5,721 nucleotides of DNA. Source: CAXTTV01 sp964247295 (GTDB taxonomy: Bacteria > Chloroflexota > Ktedonobacteria > Ktedonobacterales > Ktedonobacteraceae). Under the pieces are notes generated by a model. That model did no database searches. It worked only from the letters and a program-made list of their open reading frames with translations, and was not told where the DNA came from. Positions within the stretch are counted from its first letter, which is position 1. Every line of letters starts with the position of its first letter. The position numbers and the translations under genes were made by a program. Positions 1 to 4,340 of the stretch are shown one piece after another. The stretch spans positions 1 to 5,721 of the forward strand of contig CAXTTV010000258.1 in assembly GCA_964247295.1 (NCBI GenBank), written 5' to 3'.

Positions 1-392
1 TTCTCTTGAGCCAGCTAGATGTGTGTCCATTAACCTCAGAGGTTATGGCGTCCAGCATTAACACAAATCCCGTGTTTGTGCGACGCATTCTGGGCTTGCT
101 GAGTCGTGCCGGGTTGGTTGGCTCACAACCGGGTGTGGGTGGGGGATGGAGATTGCAGCGAGACGCCGGGGATATTACCTTGTTGGATGTCCATCGTGCT
201 ATCGATGAAAAGCACCTGATTGCTATGCCTCATAGTAAGCCCAACCCTGACTGCTTGATCGGACGCAATATTGAGCGTGCACTGACGCTACATTTTGAAC
301 ATGCCGAAAATGCGTTTGAGCAGGCCTTGGCGCAACAGACTATCGCTGATGTTCTGCATACAGCGATTGAAGATTCCAGCACACGCGTGTAA
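1..392 (+). CDS. Rrf2-family transcriptional repressor (YwnA-like), 5' end outside window
   Basis: This is the C-terminal part of a winged-helix DNA-binding repressor; the frame is open through the left edge (first full codon at base 3), so the TTG at 6 is probably not the true start and an estimated 15-20 residues are missing. Counting from that TTG, residues 9-39 form the helix-turn-helix (conserved INTNPVFVRRILGLL and AGLV), and residues 40-51 are the wing with the Rrf2 signature PGVGGGWRL. The ITLLDVHRAID segment and the NPDC-IGRNI stretch are typical of the YwnA-like subfamily. The three clustered cysteines of the Fe-S regulators IscR/NsrR are absent; only C7 and C83 are present, so redox sensing through thiols rather than an iron-sulphur cluster is more likely. 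It lies 99 bp upstream of a YwnB-like oxidoreductase gene in the same orientation, its probable target. The family is clear; the signal sensed is inferred. Confidence 0.9.
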   Translation, partial: LLSQLDVCPLTSEVMASSINTNPVFVRRILGLLSRAGLVGSQPGVGGGWRLQRDAGDITLLDVHRAIDEKHLIAMPHSKPNPDCLIGRNIERALTLHFEHAENAFEQALAQQTIADVLHTAIEDSSTRV

Positions 393-423
393 TAGCCATC
401 ACCTCTTTTTTTTGCGTGTATTT

Positions 424-440
424 GTAACTGATATAGTTGC
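424..440. promoter_or_regulatory. imperfect dyad between the Rrf2 and oxidoreductase genes, possible operator
   Basis: GTAACT, a 5-bp spacer GATAT, then AGTTGC: arms match at 5 of 6 positions. It sits 51 bp before the oxidoreductase start, in the only gap between the two genes. Rrf2 proteins bind short dyads, so it could be the operator, but arms this short occur by chance and no convincing -35/-10 pair was found around it. Confidence 0.22.
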
Positions 441-491
441 GGATAGCGTTTGATATTCGTCACTCTTTGGTTTTATTGAAAGGAAAACATT

Positions 492-1145
492 ATGAATATT
501 GCTATTCTTGGTGCTCGTGGTATGATCGGTCAGCAGGTTGTGCTTGAAGCCCTTGTGCGTGTGCATATCGTTAAGGCATTGACACGTGATAAAGGAAATT
601 TCCCTATTGCTCACCCACGCCTTAGCGTAGAACAGGTGGACATTTTTGATGCCACGAGTATCGCCAGCGCTGTAGCGAACGCGGATGTGGTTGTCAACGC
701 AACTGGAATTGGGCAGGACCTTAGTATAGATCCGCAGCGGTTTTTCGTGGATTCGACGCGAGCGGTCATTGAGGGAGTAAAGCGTGCTGGAGATAAACGT
801 TTGCTTGTTGTAGGCGGGGCCGGAAGCCTGGAAGTCGCGCCGGGATTACAGCTTGTAGACGCCCCCGAATTTCCCGATCTATTCCGGGGGGTTGCCAATG
901 CTCAGCGCGAAACCTTAGCGATGTACCGCGCCTCAGACCTGAACTGGACCTTCTTCAGCCCATCAGCCGTTATTGAACCGGGACGACGTACAGGGAAATA
1001 TCGTTTAGGCGGAGACCAGCTCCTCACCAACGAACAGGGCGAGAGCTACATCTCTGTCGAAGACTTTGCCCATGTTCTCCTCGACGAAATCGAGCAGCCA
1101 CAGTTTGTATGCCGTCGCCTCACCGCTGTCTCACTCATAAAATAG
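492..1145 (+). CDS. NAD(P)-binding atypical short-chain dehydrogenase, NmrA/YwnB-like
   Basis: A cytosolic Rossmann-fold protein of 217 residues that should bind NAD(P)H; the substrate is unknown. The N-terminus MNIAILGARGMIG carries the GxxGxxG dinucleotide motif at residues 7-13 directly after the first beta strand. D50 (VDIFD) and N69-A70-T71 (VVVNATG) follow the usual pattern of this fold. The stretch LLVVGGAGSLEV (104-115) and SPSAVIEPGRRTGKYRLG (156-173) are hallmarks of the YwnB-like atypical SDR group. The classical YxxxK catalytic pair is absent, as expected for this group, so it may be a redox sensor or a reductase of unusual mechanism. The start is supported by AGGAAA 5 bp before the ATG. 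The length is normal for the family. The upstream Rrf2 gene suggests induction by electrophile, hypochlorite or similar stress; this is inferred from the pairing, not seen in the sequence. Confidence 0.9.
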   Translation: MNIAILGARGMIGQQVVLEALVRVHIVKALTRDKGNFPIAHPRLSVEQVDIFDATSIASAVANADVVVNATGIGQDLSIDPQRFFVDSTRAVIEGVKRAGDKRLLVVGGAGSLEVAPGLQLVDAPEFPDLFRGVANAQRETLAMYRASDLNWTFFSPSAVIEPGRRTGKYRLGGDQLLTNEQGESYISVEDFAHVLLDEIEQPQFVCRRLTAVSLIK

Positions 1146-1243
1146 ATGGTACGTCTGTTGCTTACACCCCAGCCATGATTGTATGCAATTTTCGAGGCAT
1201 CGGTGCAGGTTTGAGGGACCTCTATCAATTCAATCAGCCTGTA

Positions 1244-1274
1244 GGAGGGATCGCATGGGCCCGGCGATCCCTCC
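1244..1274. terminator. perfect 11-bp hairpin between converging genes, probable bidirectional terminator
   Basis: GGAGGGATCGC at 1244-1254 is the exact reverse complement of 1264-1274, with a 9-base loop that itself contains GGGCCC. It lies 98 bp after the oxidoreductase stop and 2 bp beyond the H-NOX stop on the other strand. Neither side has a T-run, so this is a GC-rich stem without the classical intrinsic-terminator tail; it may end transcription in both directions or mainly protect 3' ends. No other coding signal was seen in 1146-1276. Confidence 0.6.
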
Positions 1275-1276
1275 GC

Positions 1277-2119
1277 TTAATGCTGGATGATAGGAGTCCG
1301 CCAGTAGCGACGACGATCCAGGATGTCGCCGGTATGAGCAGTGCTGGTCACTAATCCAGCATGTTGAAGATGTTGGAGTGTTTCAATCAGGGCATAGGGG
1401 CGGAGAAATGCATGAGCAACCTCCATGTTCTGAAGCTGGTGCTGTAGCTCGATCCATGTCACGCCATCGGTTGGGGGCAAAATACGCAGAATTAAATTGG
1501 CGCGTTGTTGCTGACGCCTCTGTGAGGCTTTCTGTTGTGGAGTTTGAGTGTTTACTCCATCTGGTGAGGAAAATCGCAGATCAAAACGACAGGCATCCGC
1601 TCCTCGTCGCATACAGGTACGCTCAACAATTGTGACTTTTTCATTATAACGCTGAGCCGCACCTTCAATTGATCCCATAAGCAGTGGGCATAGCTGGCGA
1701 GGGCTCTCATACGTTAATCGGATGGAGCGATTATCTGATCCTGGAAGAACTTCATAGCTGAAGATTGGAGGGGTGACTCTGTCGATGGCGCGGTGCATTT
1801 GTGCATGTGCCTCGCGCATAGATAGAACAAGATCCGGTCCTGTATGAACCTGTGATAGGATGTAAGCGCAGCGGTGGCTGGTTAATCCATTTGTGATAAA
1901 ATAGCGTCCGTACTCATGTAAAAGGTGATCGATAGACAATCCCGTTAGACGCCCTGCCTGCTCAATACCTGTGATTAATGCCTCGTCGGTGTATACCTGG
2001 CTGGCAAGAGGCGTATTTATGGGAGTTTCTCCTAATGCCGCGCGATACCGCGAAAGCAGTGGAAAACCAAAACGTTCTGATAAATAATTTTCCCAGGTCA
2101 CAAAGACAAGCCCGTGCAT
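1277..2119 (-). CDS. H-NOX (haem NO-binding) sensor with C-terminal winged-helix-like domain
   Basis: Residues 1-183 form an H-NOX domain, which binds haem b and senses NO (or O2). The start MHGLVFVTWENYLSERFG matches the family's N-terminus, including W9. In EAHAQMHRAIDRVTPP the aligned proximal haem ligand is H105, with the conserved PP at 117-118; Y137, S139 and R141 form the YxSxR motif that holds the haem propionates. The distal tyrosine used by O2-binding members appears to be replaced by L146, which favours NO selectivity. A C-x-x-x-G-x-x-x-C-type stretch (C169, G173, C177) recalls the related V4R domain. After a Q/R-rich linker (about 190-207), residues 208-280 are predicted as helix, helix, helix and a basic wing (DRRRYWRTP), like a winged helix. 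It has no membrane segment and is probably cytosolic. AAAAGGAA 7 bp before the ATG supports the start. The H-NOX call is firm; the DNA-binding role is inferred. Confidence 0.9.
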   Translation of the reverse strand: MHGLVFVTWENYLSERFGFPLLSRYRAALGETPINTPLASQVYTDEALITGIEQAGRLTGLSIDHLLHEYGRYFITNGLTSHRCAYILSQVHTGPDLVLSMREAHAQMHRAIDRVTPPIFSYEVLPGSDNRSIRLTYESPRQLCPLLMGSIEGAAQRYNEKVTIVERTCMRRGADACRFDLRFSSPDGVNTQTPQQKASQRRQQQRANLILRILPPTDGVTWIELQHQLQNMEVAHAFLRPYALIETLQHLQHAGLVTSTAHTGDILDRRRYWRTPIIQH

Positions 2120-2190
2120 TAAAAAATTCCTTTTCTATCCGTATTCCACTGCATAACACTATCCCTGTTTTGCTGTATATTTCGCTCCTT

Positions 2191-2207
2191 TCGAGAATAG
2201 TTCTTGA
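2191..2207. promoter_or_regulatory. 7-3-7 palindrome upstream of the H-NOX gene, candidate operator
   Basis: TCGAGAA, spacer TAG, TTCTTGA: the arms match at 6 of 7 positions. It is 72-88 bp upstream of the H-NOX start codon, the right distance for a site overlapping a promoter. If the C-terminal domain of the H-NOX protein binds DNA as a dimer, this is the most obvious candidate for self-regulation. No experimental or comparative support is visible here. Confidence 0.3.
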
Positions 2208-2293
2208 TAGGAAGAGATTACATAAATCCGCACCTCATCCTCCCTTGCCGCTCTCGTTCCTGTCTTCTGTCAGGTGAAATATATAAAATTATG

Positions 2294-2604
2294 TTCCTAT
2301 ATGTATAACTATATCATAAAAGGACGAGAAAAAGGATGAATATATATGAAAAGGAAAAAAGTACGTATAAAAAGTATAAAGAACTGATTTGAAGATCGTT
2401 TATTCGGTGTATGTCTGAAGTTCCTTTGTAAATAGGAATGCCGATCAGCGAGAGATCCAGAGGGTCACGGAAGGCTGGTGACCCTATCGCACCTGGGCGG
2501 TTTTCTTACTAAGGGTCATGCTTGAAGAAGAGACTCATGAAATTACTGAAGGTGGCTCAACGAAGAGCTCGCAAAAAGATGAATGATGTCGCTACATATA
2601 GGAA
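2294..2604. repeat. pair of perfect 12-bp inverted repeats 311 bp end to end, MITE-like
   Basis: TTCCTATATGTA at 2294-2305 is exactly reverse-complemented at 2593-2604. The outside is flanked on the left by TTATG (2289-2293) and on the right by TTATT (2605-2609), so a TTAT target duplication is possible. The inside has no transposase gene but contains hairpins. This layout resembles a miniature inverted-repeat element; the AT-rich termini mean that chance is a real alternative. A third partial copy of the arm (TTCCTATAT) lies at 2616-2624. Confidence 0.3.
2461..2485. repeat. 8-bp hairpin AGGGTCAC/GTGACCCT with a third competing arm
   Basis: AGGGTCAC at 2461-2468 pairs perfectly with GTGACCCT at 2478-2485 around a 9-base loop. 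A further AGGGTCAT at 2512-2519 could pair with the same right-hand arm instead (one G-T pair), so two exclusive folds exist. There is no T-run beside it, so it is not a standard terminator. It lies 176 bp or more beyond the stop of the membrane-protein gene on the minus strand and near the centre of the 311-bp inverted-repeat segment. Confidence 0.45.
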
Positions 2605-2624
2605 TTATTCGGAAATTCCTATAT
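2596..2624. repeat. perfect 11-bp AT-rich inverted repeat downstream of the membrane-protein gene
   Basis: ATATAGGAATT at 2596-2606 and AATTCCTATAT at 2614-2624 are exact reverse complements around the 7-base loop ATTCGGA. It begins 37 bp after the stop codon of the minus-strand membrane protein, so it could form a 3' end hairpin of that transcript. Only two G-C pairs per arm and no following T-run make it a weak terminator; a protein-binding site or an end of a mobile element are alternatives. Confidence 0.45.
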
Positions 2625-2660
2625 ATACACACTAACAGGCACACTTAGCGTTAAACATCT

Positions 2661-3377
2661 TTAGCCATAAAGCAGCGTTAATGTTATAGGTGCAAACGCT
2701 CCTTGCATGTTTGCTACAACTATTACCATCAACAATAAGGCGAGGGTGATCGTGACGACACCGGAGACAAGGAGTGCTTTTTCTTTCGGTCCCCACTTTG
2801 ACTCACATACTCGGGACTTCTTGAGTAGTGTCCTCCAAATATGTGCGCTGAGTGTTACGAATACGACGAGCAGCACGCCGCTAAAAATGGCTTTAGGTCT
2901 CTGCCATGCCAGGCGTTCATCAATTTTGCTTTGAATAAAAGATGGAATGTGGGTACTGTCCGATTGCAGCCAGGTATTAAATGTCTGGTAGAGTTGATCC
3001 ATTTGTGTGTCGGGCTTTGGTGTTCCAAGCGAATCGATGAGTGATGAAAACCCAGGCAGAGGATTCAAGACTGTGGTTGTATTCGCAGCAACAATCAAGG
3101 CCATCAACAGACCCACTATGGTGCTTACTGCCCCGAGAGAGAAATATGTCTTCTTTTCAAATGTCCATTTGTGCCCAGCGGCCTTCGGTGTTCTCTTCAG
3201 TTGCGTCCAAAAGAAAAAATTGAGCAAAAGAAAAATGAGCACAAAAAACCCGCCAACCACAACGAGCACAACATGATACTCGATGTAATCGTTGATGAGT
3301 GTGTTCATGGGAGGATCGAACTGTGAGCCTGATTGCATGAGTTTGCTCAGTGTCCTTTGCAGATTGTCATTGTTCAT
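2661..3377 (-). CDS. four-helix membrane protein made of two tandem copies of a ~124-residue unit, function unknown
   Basis: I do not recognise a named family. With the ATG at 3377 the protein has 238 residues (a TTG four codons upstream is the alternative start). Hydrophobic segments lie at about 34-57, 78-101, 162-183 and 202-225. The K/R-rich loops between helices 1-2 and 3-4 (LKRTPKAAGHKW and LLKKSRVCESKW) should be cytoplasmic, placing the N-terminus, the central region of about 60 residues and the C-terminus outside. Both halves align at an offset of about 124: LMQSGS/WLQSDS, HKW/SKW, IVAAN/IVVAN and a following P. So this is an internal duplication. The gene is divergent from a two-component system and its promoter region carries a repeat pair like that of the regulator's own promoter, suggesting shared control. 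The start ribosome site is weak; a stronger AAAGGAAA lies upstream before a 12-codon leader frame. Roles as kinase partner or as regulated effector are both inferred. Confidence 0.82.
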   Translation of the reverse strand: MNNDNLQRTLSKLMQSGSQFDPPMNTLINDYIEYHVVLVVVGGFFVLIFLLLNFFFWTQLKRTPKAAGHKWTFEKKTYFSLGAVSTIVGLLMALIVAANTTTVLNPLPGFSSLIDSLGTPKPDTQMDQLYQTFNTWLQSDSTHIPSFIQSKIDERLAWQRPKAIFSGVLLVVFVTLSAHIWRTLLKKSRVCESKWGPKEKALLVSGVVTITLALLLMVIVVANMQGAFAPITLTLLYG

Positions 3378-3443
3378 ACTAATTCTCAATTCTTCGCTTC
3401 GCGTTCACATTATTCAAGTAAGTTTCCTTTCTCAACCGCCTTT

Positions 3444-3476
3444 ATGCTACACCGAAGTTCTAAACGAAACCTAAAC
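3444..3476 (-). promoter_or_regulatory. predicted activator-dependent promoter of the membrane-protein gene
   Basis: Read on the minus strand, GTTTAG (3476-3471) recurs exactly 11 bp later (3465-3460), followed by 10 bp and the -10-like TAGCAT (3449-3444, 4 of 6 to consensus). There is no good -35. Head-to-tail repeats of 11-bp period just upstream of a -10 are the usual binding pattern of OmpR/PhoB-type regulators. The implied transcript would have a leader of about 60 bases. Confidence 0.42.
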
Positions 3477-3507
3477 AGGGAGGTCTTTTTTAGGGAACGT
3501 GAGAAAA

Positions 3508-3540
3508 GTTTTGGGAAAGTTTATTTTTGAGATGTACAAT
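3508..3540 (+). promoter_or_regulatory. predicted promoter of the response regulator-kinase operon with 11-bp direct repeats
   Basis: AAAGTTT at 3505-3511 recurs at 3516-3522, an 11-bp period (cores GTTTTG 3508-3513 and GTTTAT 3519-3524). Exactly 10 bp after the second core is TACAAT (3535-3540, 5 of 6 to the -10 consensus). TTGGGA at 3511-3516 gives a -35 with an 18-bp spacer. The same geometry faces the other way at 3444-3476, so autoregulation by the encoded OmpR-type protein is likely. Confidence 0.5.
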
Positions 3541-3608
3541 ACCGCTGCAATAGATGAATACTTTCTTCTATTGGAGAGCAAAAAGCAGGGAAATCAGAGA
3601 GGCAAAAC

Positions 3609-4340
3609 GTGTCATCTGCCCGTAACGATCTGCAAGAAACTATTTTAGTTGTTGATGATGAGGATGAAATAGTTCAGTTTGTTCAAGATGCCCTGGAAGA
3701 TGAAGGGTATGCTGTGTGGACCGCGTTTGATGGCGCGACGGCGATGAAAGAGGCTCGCGAACGTCATCCAGATCTGGTCATTCTCGATATCATGCTGCCC
3801 GGTTGTGACGGCTTCGCGGTTTGCAAGGAGCTGCGTGAAGATCTGGATATCCCCATTCTCTTCCTCAGTGCGAAGCAGAGCGACGCCGATAAGGTGTGGG
3901 GGTTTCGCGTAGGCGCAGACGATTATGTGATGAAGCCATTCAGTATCAAGGAACTCATCGCACGCGTCGAGGCCCATTTGCGCCGTCAACGTCGTGCCCA
4001 GGCGCGCAATCGGCAGCCACGTCAGGCCATGCAGTTGCGTTCTGGTGAATTGACCGTCGATCTGGGCACCTATGAAGTATGCTATGCGGGTTCGACTCTT
4101 GCATTGACGCGCAAAGAATTTGAGATTATCCAACTCCTGATCCTGCATCCGCGCCAGATTTTTTCACGTGAGGTCATCTATGATCGCATCTGGGGGATGG
4201 ATTCACTGGGCAATACCGAAACCGTCACCGAGCATATCAAGCGCATTCGGCGCAAGCTTGCACTGTTTGATCTGCGAACGGAGTATATCAGCACCGTCTG
4301 GGGAGTAGGATATAAATGGGTAGCCAATACATCACTCTAA
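3609..4340 (+). CDS. OmpR/PhoB-family response regulator
   Basis: A cytosolic two-component transcription factor of 243 residues, phosphorylated by the kinase encoded next to it. Residues 10-125 are the receiver domain: acidic pair D16-D17, phosphoacceptor D60 in LVILDIMLPG, S87 in LFLSA and K109 in DDYVMKPF are all in place, so it should be a working switch. An Arg/Gln-rich linker (125-140) leads to the OmpR-type winged helix (about 144-239), with LTRKEFEIIQLLILHP, the recognition-helix region TVTEHIKRIRRKL and the final hairpin STVWGVGYKW. The GTG start is preferred because AGAGAGG lies 6 bp upstream and no ATG fits. The kinase gene overlaps its last 25 bases, so the two are translated from one message. 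The upstream 11-bp repeats are the pattern this family binds. The exact target genes and the stimulus are not shown by sequence alone. Confidence 0.96.
   Translation: MSSARNDLQETILVVDDEDEIVQFVQDALEDEGYAVWTAFDGATAMKEARERHPDLVILDIMLPGCDGFAVCKELREDLDIPILFLSAKQSDADKVWGFRVGADDYVMKPFSIKELIARVEAHLRRQRRAQARNRQPRQAMQLRSGELTVDLGTYEVCYAGSTLALTRKEFEIIQLLILHPRQIFSREVIYDRIWGMDSLGNTETVTEHIKRIRRKLALFDLRTEYISTVWGVGYKWVANTSL

Larger units (their letters stand above)
2120..2660. other. 541-bp non-coding region upstream of the H-NOX gene
   Basis: No gene is supported here; the longest frames are short and lack good ribosome sites. The part nearest the H-NOX gene (2120-2280) should hold its promoter, but no convincing -35/-10 pair was found; it contains a 7-3-7 palindrome at 2191-2207. 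Bases 2281-2400 are very AT-rich with A and T runs, as in bent or easily melted DNA. Bases 2400-2660 carry several inverted repeats listed separately. The region must also hold the 3' end of the membrane-protein transcript coming from 2661. Confidence 0.7.

Noticed and set aside
381..413. ACACGCGTGT palindrome followed by a run of eight T, as a terminator of the Rrf2 gene
   Set aside because: The palindrome has no room for a loop and is 15 bases from the T-run, so it does not form a normal intrinsic terminator.
1378..1635. Plus-strand open frame of 85 codons
   Set aside because: It lies antisense inside the H-NOX gene, whose conserved motifs show that the minus strand is the coding one.
1962..2159. 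Minus-strand 65-codon frame starting with GTG
   Set aside because: It overlaps the start of the H-NOX gene in another frame and shows no family features.
2336..2392. Very short Lys-rich frames in the AT-rich section (ATG at 2336 and 2346)
   Set aside because: Their composition simply reflects A-rich DNA, and they end within 20 codons.
2400..2530. Known riboswitch class
   Set aside because: The conserved cores of common classes (TPP, SAM, cobalamin, c-di-GMP, guanidine, fluoride) were looked for by eye and not found.
2518..2586. 22-codon plus-strand frame rich in Glu, Lys and Ser
   Set aside because: The nearest purine stretch (AAGGG) is only about two bases from the ATG, and nothing else supports translation.
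3645..4148. Minus-strand 167-codon frame
   Set aside because: It is antisense to the response regulator, where all receiver and winged-helix motifs are intact.
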